From Gammaproteobacteria bacterium (GTDB lineage: Bacteria > Pseudomonadota > Gammaproteobacteria > Porifericomitales > Porifericomitaceae): a stretch of DNA of 50,542 nucleotides. How positions within the stretch are numbered: position 1 is the stretch's first letter; every line of letters begins with the position of its first letter. The stretch is from the NCBI GenBank assembly GCA_014238615.1, contig JABAAT010000035.1, forward strand, positions 1 through 50,542, read 5' to 3'. Under the pieces are notes generated by a model. It was not told the DNA's origin. It was given only the letters and a program-made list of their open reading frames with translations, and did no database searches. The position numbers were made by a program, and so were the translations under genes. Positions 8,173 through 18,361 of the stretch are shown one piece after another.

Positions 8173-9354
8173 CTAGTTACGGATCTGGGCCGAGGTGCTC
8201 CGCAGGTATTCCTGGGCCGCGGCCACGCCGCTGCCCAGTTCCACCGGAATTCCCAGGTCCTTCATGGCCATTTCCGCCCCCGTGATGGGCGTCAGGAGCA
8301 TGAGCTCATTCAGGTCTCCCAGGTGGCCGATGCGGAAAGCCTTGCCGGCGATCTTGGATAGGCTGACGCTCAGGGCCAGGTTGTACCGGCGGTAAGCATG
8401 CCGTACCACTTCGTTGCCGTCAAACCCATCCGGCACATAGATGGCGCTCACGGTGTCCGAATGCCACTTGGGCTCTTTTGCGACCAGGCGCAGGCCCCAG
8501 GCTTGCACCGCCTTGCGCACTGCCTCGCCCATGCGATGCTGGCGCCGGAAGACGTTTTCCAGGCCTTCCTCCAGCAGCATGTCCAGCGAGGCGCGCAGTC
8601 CGCGCAGCAGGATGGTGGCCGGCGTGTAAGGGAAATAGCCATCGTCATTCACGCGCATCATGTCTTCAAAGGAGAAGAAGGTACGCGGCAGCCGTGCCGA
8701 GGCCATGGCCTCCAGCGCTTTTTGACTGACTCCCAGGAGCCCCAGCCCGGTGGGCATCATGAAGCCTTTCTGGGAGCCGCTGACGGCCAGATCCACCCCC
8801 CATTCGTCCATCCGGAAATCAATGCTGGCGATGGAACTGACACCGTCCACGTAGAGCAGTGCCGGGTGCCCGGTCTCGTCCAGCGCCCGTCGCACCGCGG
8901 CCACGTCGCTGGTGACCCCGGTAGCCGTTTCGTTATGGGTCGCGAAGACGCCCTTGATTTCCCTGTTCTTATCCGCTTCCAGGATGCGACGGTATTCCTC
9001 CACCGGCACGCCTTCCCCCCAGTCCACTTCCAGCGCATGTACGTCCAGGCCGTGGCGCTGGCACATGTCCACCCAGAGGTGACTGAAGTGCCCGAAGCTC
9101 GACATCAGCACCTTGTCGTTGGGCGACAGGGTGTTGCTGATCGCCGCTTCCCAGGCGCCGGTGCCGGAGGAAGGGAAGATGAAAGCTCGGCCGTGCTTGG
9201 TGCGAAACACCTGTTTCAGATCCGCGAACAGGGAGAGCGTGAATTCGGGGAAGTCACTGGCCCGCATGTCTTCCTGGGAGATATGCATGGCGTTCTGAAT
9301 GCGTTCCGGAACATTCGTCGGTCCGGGGATAAACAGGAAATTTCTACCAGCCAT
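8173..9354 (-). CDS. sga: Serine-glyoxylate aminotransferase
   Basis: PLP enzyme that moves the amino group of serine to glyoxylate, giving hydroxypyruvate and glycine; it is the entry step of the assimilatory serine cycle. The 393-residue class-V aminotransferase starts FLFIPGPTNVPERI, has the PSSGTGAWEAA cofactor loop, the aspartate segment LLYVDGVSSIASIDF and the Schiff-base lysine in VSGSQKGF (Lys196). The start is supported by an AAGGAGG ribosome site about nine bases before ATG. It is the first gene of the operon, so the promoter for all six serine-cycle genes should lie in 9355-9752. Confidence 0.96.
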   Translation of the reverse strand: MAGRNFLFIPGPTNVPERIQNAMHISQEDMRASDFPEFTLSLFADLKQVFRTKHGRAFIFPSSGTGAWEAAISNTLSPNDKVLMSSFGHFSHLWVDMCQRHGLDVHALEVDWGEGVPVEEYRRILEADKNREIKGVFATHNETATGVTSDVAAVRRALDETGHPALLYVDGVSSIASIDFRMDEWGVDLAVSGSQKGFMMPTGLGLLGVSQKALEAMASARLPRTFFSFEDMMRVNDDGYFPYTPATILLRGLRASLDMLLEEGLENVFRRQHRMGEAVRKAVQAWGLRLVAKEPKWHSDTVSAIYVPDGFDGNEVVRHAYRRYNLALSVSLSKIAGKAFRIGHLGDLNELMLLTPITGAEMAMKDLGIPVELGSGVAAAQEYLRSTSAQIRN

Positions 9355-9480
9355 TACGCTGCAGCCTCCTTACAAAAAAGCAAAAATCCGGGATACGGAC
9401 GGTACCCCAAAGTGCACCGTGGATCGTACTGTGAATCGCCTTGTGAATTCATGGGTGGGTGGCCTCTCAGCTTCCAAGAC

Positions 9481-9572
9481 GCTTTCCCGGGGAGGAAAGC
9501 CCTCCGGAAAGGCTGGAAAGGGCTGGAGTCATGCGGAGACGACCCGCTGTCTCCGCACCCGCTGTCTCCAGC
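9481..9572 (-). promoter_or_regulatory. Structured leader upstream of the serine-cycle operon
   Basis: The 398-base gap between sga and proS (9355-9752) holds no convincing gene. Within it are a perfect 7-bp stem GCTTTCC/GGAAAGC with a 6-base loop (9481-9500) and a nested pair: outer GCTGGAG/CTCCAGC (9522-9528 with 9566-9572) and inner GCGGAGAC/GTCTCCGC (9533-9540 with 9549-9556). These could be folded 5' leader RNA of sga or regulator-binding palindromes. I did not recognise a named riboswitch and could not place a confident -35/-10 pair. Confidence 0.45.
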
Positions 9573-9718
9573 AAGTGAACGAAAGTCGCGCCGCCGCCGT
9601 GCTTCCCTTTAAGCCCCCCGTAGTAAACCCCGCGTGTAAGCTACCTTAGTAAGCCCCATTTCCCATCATCACTTCCCCATCCTCAGGGGAATCCGCGGAT
9701 GGTCCGTCCTCTCACGGG

Positions 9719-9734
9719 CGGCTTGCCGAAGCCG
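9719..9734 (-). terminator. Hairpin just after proS
   Basis: CGGCTT/AAGCCG with a 4-base loop lies 18 bases past the proS stop. There is no T-run after it on the minus strand, so it is only a weak candidate for termination. Confidence 0.25.
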
Positions 9735-9752
9735 AACCCTTTCGCGATTTCG

Positions 9753-11516
9753 CTACATTCTAACAGCATCGGTGACGTTTGTGCGATCCGGGACGCTGCT
9801 GCTTCGGGAAAATTGCCCGGCGATGTGGTGTGCCGTCCGTTCCGCGGCTTCCGGGATCGGCCAGCGCAGGCGCTCGTCCGTGTCCCGGATGCGGAATTCG
9901 GCTTCGTTCAGGTCCAGGTCACGTTCACCCAGCACCAGCCAGTAGGGGACGCCGATGAGCTCGGCATCGGCAAACAGCACGCCCGGCCGCGCATGACGGT
10001 CGTCGTAGAGCACTTCCACGCCCAGTTCCAGGAGCCGTTCGTAAAGTTGCGTCACGGCCGCGCGCAGCCGTCCGGATTTGTGCTGGTTGACCGGCACCAC
10101 CACCACCTGGAAGGGGGCCATGGGGAGCGGCCAGCGGATGCCCCGCGCGTCGTGATGTTGTTCGATGGCGGCCGCGACGACGCGGCTTACGCCGATGCCG
10201 TAGCAACCCATCTCCAAGGTACGAGGCTTGCCGGCCGCGTCCAGCACCACGGCACCCAGGGCCGCGCTGTACTTGGAGCCGAGTTGGAAAATATGTCCTA
10301 CCTCGATGCCGCGCGTGATGCGCAGGCGCCCGCCCCCCGGGGCCGCCTCGTTGGCCTGGGCCAGGCGCAGCACGGCCGTATGCGGTTCCGGTAGATCCCG
10401 AACCCAATTGACGCCGGTGTCATGCCGACCCTCAAGGTTCGCGCCGCAGCAGAAGTTCGCGCAGGCCGCGGCCGCCTCGTCGGCCAGGATCGGCAGCGGC
10501 GACCCGCGCGGTCCCAGGGAACCGGGGCTGCAGGCAAAACAGTCCCGGATTTCCTTTTCCGTGGCGAAGCGCAGTGGTTTGGCCACTTCAGGCCGGTTTT
10601 CCGCGGCCAGGCGATTCAGTTGATGGTCGCCGCGCAGCACCAGCAGGATCAGGCCGCCGTCCGAGCCTTGTACCACCAGGGATTTCAGGCATTGCCGCGC
10701 CTCGATCTCGAGCAGGGCCGCCACCTCCTCGATGCTGTGTGCGCCTGGCGTGGTCACCTCGCGCCGCTGCACAACGGGCGGCGGGCGCGCCCCGGGCGGC
10801 GGCGGCGGCGTCAGTTCCAGGTTGGCCGCATAGTCGCTGCTGTCGCTTAGCGCGATCTGGTCTTCCCCGGATTCCGCGAGCACGTGGAACTCCTCCGAGA
10901 CGCTGCCGCCGATATTGCCGCTGTCCGCCGTCACGACGCGAAAGGTCAGGCCGAGACGGCTGAAGATGCGGTGGTAAACCGCGCGCATGTTCTTGTAACC
11001 GCGTCGCAGGCAGTCCTCGTCCAGGTGGAAGGAATAGGCATCCTTCATCAGGAATTCGCGGCCGCGCAGAATCCCGAAGCGCGGCCGGATCTCGTCTCGG
11101 AACTTGCTTTGGATTTGGTACAGGCAGATCGGCAGCCGCCGGTAACTGCGGATTTCCCCGCGGGCCAGGTCCGTGATCACTTCTTCGTGCGTCGGTCCCA
11201 GGCAGAACTCGCGCTCGTGCCGGTCCCGGAAGCGCAGCAGCTCGGGCCCGTATTCCTCCCATCGTCCGGATTTACGCCACAGCTCAGCCGGCTGCACCCC
11301 GGTCATGAGTAATTCCTGCGCGCCGCCGCGGTTCATTTCCTCGCGCACGATGCCTTCCACCTTGCGCAGGACGCGCAGACCCAGCGGCAGCCAGTTGTAG
11401 ATACCCGCCGCCAGCTGGCGCACCATGCCCGCGCGCAGCAGCAGCCTGTGGCTGGCCGTTTCGGCTTCGGCCGGGGCCTCGCGCAGGGTCAGCAGCAGGA
11501 ATTCAGAAGTTCGCAT
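9753..11516 (-). CDS. proS: Prolyl-tRNA synthetase
   Basis: Class II aminoacyl-tRNA synthetase charging tRNA-Pro in the cytosol. The 587-residue protein has the bacterial-type layout. The catalytic core begins MRTSEFLLLTLREAPAEAE and carries motif 2 (FRDEIRPRFGILRGREFLMKD, in part) and LGPTHEEVITD. A YbaK-like editing insert lies at roughly residues 230-390. After motif 3 (MGCYGIGVSR) comes the anticodon-binding domain with VLYDDRHARPGVLFADAELIG. It is slightly longer than the E. coli enzyme (572). It stands alone, divergent from ilvB. The ribosome site before the ATG is weak. Confidence 0.97.
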   Translation of the reverse strand: MRTSEFLLLTLREAPAEAETASHRLLLRAGMVRQLAAGIYNWLPLGLRVLRKVEGIVREEMNRGGAQELLMTGVQPAELWRKSGRWEEYGPELLRFRDRHEREFCLGPTHEEVITDLARGEIRSYRRLPICLYQIQSKFRDEIRPRFGILRGREFLMKDAYSFHLDEDCLRRGYKNMRAVYHRIFSRLGLTFRVVTADSGNIGGSVSEEFHVLAESGEDQIALSDSSDYAANLELTPPPPPGARPPPVVQRREVTTPGAHSIEEVAALLEIEARQCLKSLVVQGSDGGLILLVLRGDHQLNRLAAENRPEVAKPLRFATEKEIRDCFACSPGSLGPRGSPLPILADEAAAACANFCCGANLEGRHDTGVNWVRDLPEPHTAVLRLAQANEAAPGGGRLRITRGIEVGHIFQLGSKYSAALGAVVLDAAGKPRTLEMGCYGIGVSRVVAAAIEQHHDARGIRWPLPMAPFQVVVVPVNQHKSGRLRAAVTQLYERLLELGVEVLYDDRHARPGVLFADAELIGVPYWLVLGERDLDLNEAEFRIRDTDERLRWPIPEAAERTAHHIAGQFSRSSSVPDRTNVTDAVRM

Positions 11517-11687
11517 GGTACAAATCCAGTGGTGAAAGCGTGCCTGGCGGTCCCAGGCGCCCGCGGCAAAGGGCCGCGCGGCGGCGGTTCACGCACGGCC
11601 ATTATGACGGTTCGGCTGGAACCGGGCAAATTGCCTCCCCGCATGCCTTCCGGGAGGACCGCCAAGGCGTCCCACCCCACGGGGCTC

Positions 11688-11714
11688 TTGCCTTTTTTCG
11701 CAATGCAATATAAA
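11688..11714 (+). promoter_or_regulatory. Candidate promoter for the ilv operon
   Basis: TTGCCT (11688-11693) and TATAAA (11709-11714) are good hexamers, but the spacer is short at 15 bases. If used, it leaves a leader of about 310 bases before ilvB. The same AT-rich stretch contains TATATT on the minus strand and could also serve proS. Confidence 0.35.
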
Positions 11715-11940
11715 TTGGTTCCCTGGCCCGAGCCGGGATACTTGGCCTGGGATGTTTGGGCGGGATTCCGGGCGTGATACCCAGGTGGGCCGGGCGCTGC
11801 CGGCGTTGCCGCGGTGTTCCGGGGGTCGGGGAAGAGGCTGGCGCGGAAAACGGCAAATGAAGATCGTTTGGGCAGGGAAGATTCGTTCGCCCCCGGGGGG
11901 ACCGTGGGCATGGCCGTATGTCAGGACCGTTCTTAAGGGC

Positions 11941-11997
11941 CCGCCGAGGCTTCACGGCGGTGTTTCAGGGTGCTTGCGGCGACCCGTGTTGCCGGGT
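11941..11997 (+). other. Hairpins in the long ilvB leader
   Basis: The 515-base divergent gap (11517-12032) carries no convincing gene. Near ilvB it holds CCGCCG/CGGCGG with an 8-base loop (11941-11960) and ACCCG/CGGGT with a 6-base loop (11982-11997). Attenuation is possible, but I found neither a Leu/Val/Ile-rich leader peptide nor a T-run. Confidence 0.3.
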
Positions 11998-12032
11998 GTG
12001 CGGGGCTGAAGATCCAGAGATAACTGATATTT

Positions 12033-13778
12033 ATGAACGAGCCAAAAAGCAAAGTGATGCGGGGTGCCCGCATCTTCGTGGAGGCCCTGAAGGCCGAAGG
12101 TGTACGCTACCTGTTCGGCTATCCAGGCGGCGCGGTGTTGCATCTCTACGACGAGCTTTTCAAGCAGGAAGGGCTGGAGCATATCCTGGTGCGCCACGAG
12201 CAGGGCGCTACGCACGCCGCGGACGGCTACGCACGGGTCAGCGGTGCGCCCGGCGTCGTGCTGGTCACCTCCGGGCCCGGGGTCACCAACTGCGTCACCG
12301 GCATTGCCACGGCCCACATGGATTCCATCCCCCTGGTGGTATTCACCGGGCAGGTGCCGACCGCGCTCATCGGTAACGACGCCTTCCAGGAGGTGGACGC
12401 GGTCGGGATTACCCGGCCCTGCGTGAAGCACAACTTCTTGGTGGAGAAAGTGGAAGACCTCGCGCTGACCATCAAGAAAGCTTTCTATATCTCAACGACC
12501 GGACGTCCCGGCCCGGTGGTGGTGGATCTCCCCAAGGATATCACCGCCGCGGAATGCCCTTTCAGCTACCCGGAGACGTTGGACATGCGTTCCTATAAGC
12601 CCGTGACACGCGGTCACGCCGGCCAGATCCGCAAAGCCGTGAAGCTGCTGTTGGCGGCGCGCCGCCCCATGATTTACAGTGGCGGCGGCGTGATTCTTTC
12701 CGGGGCCGCCAAGGTGCTGACCGATTTCAGCCGCCTGCTGGGCTACCCGGTGACCAATACCCTGATGGGGCTTGGCGGTTACCCGGGCACCGATTCCCAG
12801 TTCCTCGGCATGCTGGGTATGCACGGCACGTACGAAGCCAACCTGGCCATGCACCATTGTGACGTGTTGCTGGCCGTGGGTGCGCGCTTTGACGATCGCG
12901 TCACCGGTGACCTGGATAAGTTCTGTCCCGAGGCGCGCATCATCCATATCGATATTGACCCTTCCTGTATTGCCAAGAACGTGGATGTGGATATTCCCAT
13001 CGTCGGGGACGTGGGGCTTGTCCTGAAGGAAATGAAACAGCATTTGGATGAAAGCGACCGCAAACCGGATGCCGAGGCGCTGCAGGCATGGTGGAAGCGC
13101 ATTGAGACCTGGCGCGCGCAACAGTGCCTGGGCTACCAGCGCGACGCCAAGAAGATCAAGCCGCAGCAGGTGATCGAGACCCTTTATGAGATCACCGGCG
13201 GGGGCGCCTGCCTGACTTCGGACGTGGGCCAGCACCAGATGTGGGCCGCACAGTTTTACAAGTTTGACCAGCCGCGGCGCTGGGTCAGTTCCGGCGGCCT
13301 GGGGACCATGGGCTTCGGTTTGCCGGCCGCCATGGGCGCATACCTGGCCTGCCCGGAGCGAGACGTGGTGTGTATCACCGGCGAGGCCAGCCTGGTGATG
13401 TGTATCCAGGAGCTTTCCACTTGCCTGCAGTACGGTCTGCCCATCAAGATCGTGAATCTCAACAACCGTTACATGGGCATGGTACGCCAGTGGCAGGAAT
13501 TCTTCTACGCCGGGCGCTATTCGCACTCTTACATGGACGCGTTGCCGGATTTCGTCAAGCTCGCGGAGAGTTTCGGCCACGTCGGCATACGTGTTGAAGA
13601 GTCTGTCGAGATCAAGCCGGCGCTGGAGCGCGCCTTCGCGATGAAGGATCGCCTGGTGCTGATGGATTTCGTGACCGACCAGGAGGAAAACGTCTATCCC
13701 ATGATCGCGGCCGGCAAGGGACAGCACGAAATGGAATTGTCGCCCGAGCAGATTTCCCCCGACCGGGAGCTGGCCTGA
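12033..13778 (+). CDS. ilvB: Acetolactate synthase (acetohydroxyacid synthase) large subunit
   Basis: ThDP- and FAD-dependent enzyme forming acetolactate or acetohydroxybutyrate for Val, Leu and Ile synthesis. The 581-residue protein has GYPGGAVLHLYDEL, the catalytic Glu in VRHEQGATHAADGYAR, TSGPGVTN, the FAD-domain segment LGMLGMHGTYEAN and the ThDP motif ending LNNRYMGMVRQWQEFFY. The first metal-ligand position reads GEAS instead of the usual GD(G/A)S; from memory GE variants are common in beta- and some gammaproteobacterial enzymes, so I do not treat it as inactivating. Only a weak ribosome site precedes the ATG. It could be called ilvI; the pairing with ilvH is clear. Confidence 0.96.
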   Translation: MNEPKSKVMRGARIFVEALKAEGVRYLFGYPGGAVLHLYDELFKQEGLEHILVRHEQGATHAADGYARVSGAPGVVLVTSGPGVTNCVTGIATAHMDSIPLVVFTGQVPTALIGNDAFQEVDAVGITRPCVKHNFLVEKVEDLALTIKKAFYISTTGRPGPVVVDLPKDITAAECPFSYPETLDMRSYKPVTRGHAGQIRKAVKLLLAARRPMIYSGGGVILSGAAKVLTDFSRLLGYPVTNTLMGLGGYPGTDSQFLGMLGMHGTYEANLAMHHCDVLLAVGARFDDRVTGDLDKFCPEARIIHIDIDPSCIAKNVDVDIPIVGDVGLVLKEMKQHLDESDRKPDAEALQAWWKRIETWRAQQCLGYQRDAKKIKPQQVIETLYEITGGGACLTSDVGQHQMWAAQFYKFDQPRRWVSSGGLGTMGFGLPAAMGAYLACPERDVVCITGEASLVMCIQELSTCLQYGLPIKIVNLNNRYMGMVRQWQEFFYAGRYSHSYMDALPDFVKLAESFGHVGIRVEESVEIKPALERAFAMKDRLVLMDFVTDQEENVYPMIAAGKGQHEMELSPEQISPDRELA

Positions 13779-13789
13779 GCCGTCCCGCG

Positions 13790-15329
<1,540 letters not shown>

Positions 15330-15340
15330 AAGTAGTCGAT

Positions 15341-16084
15341 ATGGTGCAGTTGCAGTGGCGCGAGACGATCAGGCAGGCGGGGGTCGTGAGTCCCCCGTGG
15401 CGCATCCTCGCTCCCGAATCCCTGCCCTGGGTGTTCGGTCTGCTGCTGCTCGGGCTCCTTTCGTTCGTGTTCTATGGGTCTTTTTGGGTGCCGCTCGTGT
15501 TGTCGCTGGCGGTCCTGTTCATCTGGGTTTTTTTTCGCGAGCCCCGGCGCATCATACCGAATAAGCCGCTGGGCCTGGTCAGCCCGGTTGACGGCCGCGT
15601 CAGCGCGGTGGAGAAAACCCGCGCCCCCATGTTGGATTGCGAGATGATCCGGATCTCCATCCGGAAGTCCGCCTTCGATCCTTCCGCGCTTCGCAGTTCC
15701 ACCGAGGGTAGGGTGCGTGAGCAGAGCATCAGCCACCTGGAGAACGGCGGCTGGCGCTGCCTGACCCTGGTCGAGACCGACGAGGGTGATGCCGTGGTGC
15801 GGGTTGTCGTTCTGCGCCGTTTCCCGCAGCGCCTGCGCCTTTACATGCAGAGCGGCGAGCGTCTCGGCCAGGGCCAGCGCTGCGGCTTCCTGCCGCTGGC
15901 CGCCGCCGTGGAGTTCTATCTGCCTGTGAACAGCAACGTCAAGGTGCAGCCGGGGCAACGGGTGCTGGCTGGCAGCACGCTGCTCGGCTTTTTTGTGCAC
16001 AAAGAAGCGGTGAGCGCCGTCACGAACGGGGCGCGCTGCGGCAATGGCGCCTTGCCCGGAGTGGGCGTGTACGGCGGAGCCTGA
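15341..16084 (+). CDS. Phosphatidylserine decarboxylase-like membrane protein lacking catalytic residues
   Basis: The 247-residue protein has two N-terminal membrane segments (about residues 28-64) and then the Psd fold: FREPRRIIPNKPLGLVSPVDGRVSAVEK near the middle (given here in part) and VEFYLPVNSNVKVQPGQRV near the end. In short-form Psd enzymes the FGS(S/R)VD motif supplies the Ser for self-cleavage and pyruvoyl formation, and a His lies in HVNR. Here those positions read PLAAAVEFYLP and DPSALRS, so both appear lost while the SPVDG Asp remains. It probably cannot make phosphatidylethanolamine alone. It sits between ilvC (11 bases upstream) and pssA (3 bases downstream). Annotation pipelines would likely call it psd. 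Confidence 0.75.
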   Translation: MVQLQWRETIRQAGVVSPPWRILAPESLPWVFGLLLLGLLSFVFYGSFWVPLVLSLAVLFIWVFFREPRRIIPNKPLGLVSPVDGRVSAVEKTRAPMLDCEMIRISIRKSAFDPSALRSSTEGRVREQSISHLENGGWRCLTLVETDEGDAVVRVVVLRRFPQRLRLYMQSGERLGQGQRCGFLPLAAAVEFYLPVNSNVKVQPGQRVLAGSTLLGFFVHKEAVSAVTNGARCGNGALPGVGVYGGA

Positions 16085-16087
16085 TAC

Positions 16088-16945
16088 GTGCCCCAGGCGA
16101 CTGAACCGCGTCGGCGGCGCGGCATCTACCTGCTCCCGAACCTGGTGACCACCGCTTCGCTCTTCTCCGGATTTCTCTCCATTGTTTTCGCCGTCGGCGG
16201 CCAGTATGCCCACGCCGCCATGGCCATCCTGATGTGTGTTCTGCTGGACAACCTGGATGGGCGCATCGCCCGCATGACCCGTACTGAGAGCGACTTTGGG
16301 ATGCATTACGACAGCCTGGTCGATGTCATTTGCTTCGGCCTGGCCCCGGCCCTGCTGGTACACCAGTTCCTGCTCCGGGAGTTCAGTAAGCTGGGCTGGT
16401 TAACCGCTTTTCTGTTCGTCGCAGCAGCCACCCTGCGCCTGGCCCGCTTCAACGCTCAAGTAGGCAGCGCCGACAAACGTTACTTCCAGGGTCTGCCTTG
16501 TCCGGCGGCCGCCGCTTTGCTGGTCTGTTTCATATGGCTGGCTACCAGGCAGGGTCTGCCCGGGTATTCCCTGGCGGTGGTCGTATTCACCCTGACCCTG
16601 GGCAGCGCCGCCCTCATGGTCAGCACCTTCCGTTACTACAGCCTTAAATCCTTTGACTTTGCGGGTAGGGTGCGCTTTCTCACCGTGGCCGCCATCGCCC
16701 TGACCCTGGCTCTCATCGCTCTCGATCCTCCCCTGGTGCTGTTTCTTCTGACCTTGGCTTATACGTTTTCTGGAGTCCTGCTTACGCTCAACGAAAAACG
16801 CCGTCGGCGGCGGCGCAAGCGGGGCCACCGGGAGTCCTTGCCGACAGTACAGACAGTACAGGGTCTCACGGGAGATACCACCACGGATGCGGATTTTTCC
16901 GAGGACACCACCGACTCATTCGGGAACAAGGGAAAAACCGACTAA
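16088..16945 (+). CDS. pssA: CDP-diacylglycerol-serine O-phosphatidyltransferase
   Basis: Integral membrane CDP-alcohol phosphotransferase making phosphatidylserine from CDP-DAG and serine. The signature D-x2-DGxxAR-x8-G-x3-D-x3-D is present (DNLDGRIAR, then GMHYDSLVD). Several hydrophobic helices follow, and a basic segment KRRRRRRKRGH precedes a Ser/Thr/Asp tail. The 285 residues are typical for the Bacillus-type PssA. It starts at GTG three bases after the Psd-like stop, with GGAG inside that gene. It is the last gene before a 57-base convergent gap with mgtE. Confidence 0.94.
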   Translation: MPQATEPRRRRGIYLLPNLVTTASLFSGFLSIVFAVGGQYAHAAMAILMCVLLDNLDGRIARMTRTESDFGMHYDSLVDVICFGLAPALLVHQFLLREFSKLGWLTAFLFVAAATLRLARFNAQVGSADKRYFQGLPCPAAAALLVCFIWLATRQGLPGYSLAVVVFTLTLGSAALMVSTFRYYSLKSFDFAGRVRFLTVAAIALTLALIALDPPLVLFLLTLAYTFSGVLLTLNEKRRRRRRKRGHRESLPTVQTVQGLTGDTTTDADFSEDTTDSFGNKGKTD

Positions 16946-17002
16946 TCAACCAGGCGGTGGCGTTCCCTCCCCCGGAAGCCGTGCCCGGGCGGCTGCGGTT
17001 CC

Positions 17003-18361
17003 TCATCCCACCAGGAAGATGCTGCCCAGGCCGAGGAAGGTCATGAAGCCTATGACATCGGTGACGGTGGTCAGGATCACGCCGCCGGCCAGGGCCGGAT
17101 CGATGCCCATGCGATGCAGCAACAGCGGGATGATGGTTCCGGAAAGCGCGGCGACGCTCAGGTTAACGAGCATGGCGATGCCGAAGATGACCCCCAGCCA
17201 GTAGTGCTGGAACCACAGGCCGGCGATCACCGCCACCAGCACGGCCCACAGCATGCCGTTCAGCAGGCCCACCAGCAGTTCGTTCCTGACGAGTTGGATG
17301 GCGTGGGTGTAGCCGAGTTGTCCCACCGCCAGGGTGCGAATCACGATGGCCAGGGTCTGGCTGCCGGCGATGCCGCCCATGCTTGCCACCACCGGCATCA
17401 GTACGGCCAGGGCCACCAACTGCTGGATGGTGTCCTCGAAGCGGCCGATGACCCAGGACGCCAGGAAGGCGGTGAGCAGGTTCAAGCCCAGCCAGAGCAT
17501 GCGTCGCTTGGCGTTGTGCAGCACCGAGGAGAAGATGTCTTCCCCCCGGCGCAGGCCGGCCATTTTCAGCAGCCGCTGGTCGGCCTGTTCCTGGATGAGG
17601 TCCAGCACATCGTCCACCGTGATGCGTCCCACCAGGCGCCCGCTTTGATCCACCACCGGGGCCGAGACCAGGTCCTGCTGGGCAAAGCGTCTCGCGACTT
17701 CCGAGGCGGGCATGCCTGCGTTAAAGGCCTTGGTCTCGGTGTCCATGCAGTCGCTGACCCTGATGGTGGAGGGCAGCGTCAGGATCTTGCTCAGTTCCAG
17801 GGTGCCGAGAAAGTAATCGGCGCGATTCACCACCATCAGGCGGTCGGTGCCGGATGGCAAATCGCCCAGGCGCAGCAGGTATTCCTGCACGACTCTCAGG
17901 TTGATCTCGGAGCGCAGTGGGACGATCCTGGTGTCCATCAGGCCGCCCGCGCTGTCCGGTGGATAGGAAAGCAGAGATCCCAGGCGGCGTCGATGTTGCT
18001 CATCCATGGCTGAGAGCACGGTGTCGGCCAGGTCTTCGGGGAGTTCCTGCAGCAGGTCCGCGGCGTCGTCGCCATCCAACTTGCTGGCGACCTTTGCGAC
18101 TTTCCCGGGCTGCATCGTGTGCAGCAGGGAGGTGCGCACTTCCTGCTGAACCAGGCGCAGTACCTTGCTCTGCAGTTCCTCGGGGATCAGCACCCAAAGC
18201 CTTTCGCGTTCCCGCAGAGGCAGGGTGCTGAGCAACTGCGCCAGGGCCGCCGGCTCCATGCCCTCTATCCGGGCGCTTACCTGCTCCGGCCGGGTGATGT
18301 CCAGATGCCTGAGCAGGAGGTCGTCGGACTGCTTTTTCGTGGGGCTGTTCTGTTCAGACAT
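17003..18361 (-). CDS. mgtE: Magnesium transporter MgtE
   Basis: Inner-membrane Mg2+ channel/transporter. The 452 residues show an N-terminal helical MgtE_N domain (about 30-130; DGDDAADLLQELPEDLADTVL), a CBS pair (about 135-250; VVDQSGRLVGRITVDDVLDLI) and a five-helix pore domain containing SMGGIAGSQTLAI and the C-terminal PLLLHRMGIDPALAGG. The cytosolic domains gate the pore by sensing Mg2+ in this family. It lies 167 bases after ptsI, and the same position at the end of a PTS-Ntr cluster is known from other gammaproteobacteria. I see no Mg-responsive riboswitch before it. Confidence 0.95.
   Translation of the reverse strand: MSEQNSPTKKQSDDLLLRHLDITRPEQVSARIEGMEPAALAQLLSTLPLRERERLWVLIPEELQSKVLRLVQQEVRTSLLHTMQPGKVAKVASKLDGDDAADLLQELPEDLADTVLSAMDEQHRRRLGSLLSYPPDSAGGLMDTRIVPLRSEINLRVVQEYLLRLGDLPSGTDRLMVVNRADYFLGTLELSKILTLPSTIRVSDCMDTETKAFNAGMPASEVARRFAQQDLVSAPVVDQSGRLVGRITVDDVLDLIQEQADQRLLKMAGLRRGEDIFSSVLHNAKRRMLWLGLNLLTAFLASWVIGRFEDTIQQLVALAVLMPVVASMGGIAGSQTLAIVIRTLAVGQLGYTHAIQLVRNELLVGLLNGMLWAVLVAVIAGLWFQHYWLGVIFGIAMLVNLSVAALSGTIIPLLLHRMGIDPALAGGVILTTVTDVIGFMTFLGLGSIFLVG

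Noticed and set aside
11911-11937. ilv leader peptide (short frame MAVCQDRS)
   Set aside because: It contains a single Val and no Leu or Ile run, and it is not followed by a terminator-like hairpin with T-run.
12033-13778. IlvB inactivated by Asp-to-Glu change in the ThDP motif
   Set aside because: All other catalytic motifs are intact, and GE in this position is, from memory, common in beta/gammaproteobacterial enzymes.
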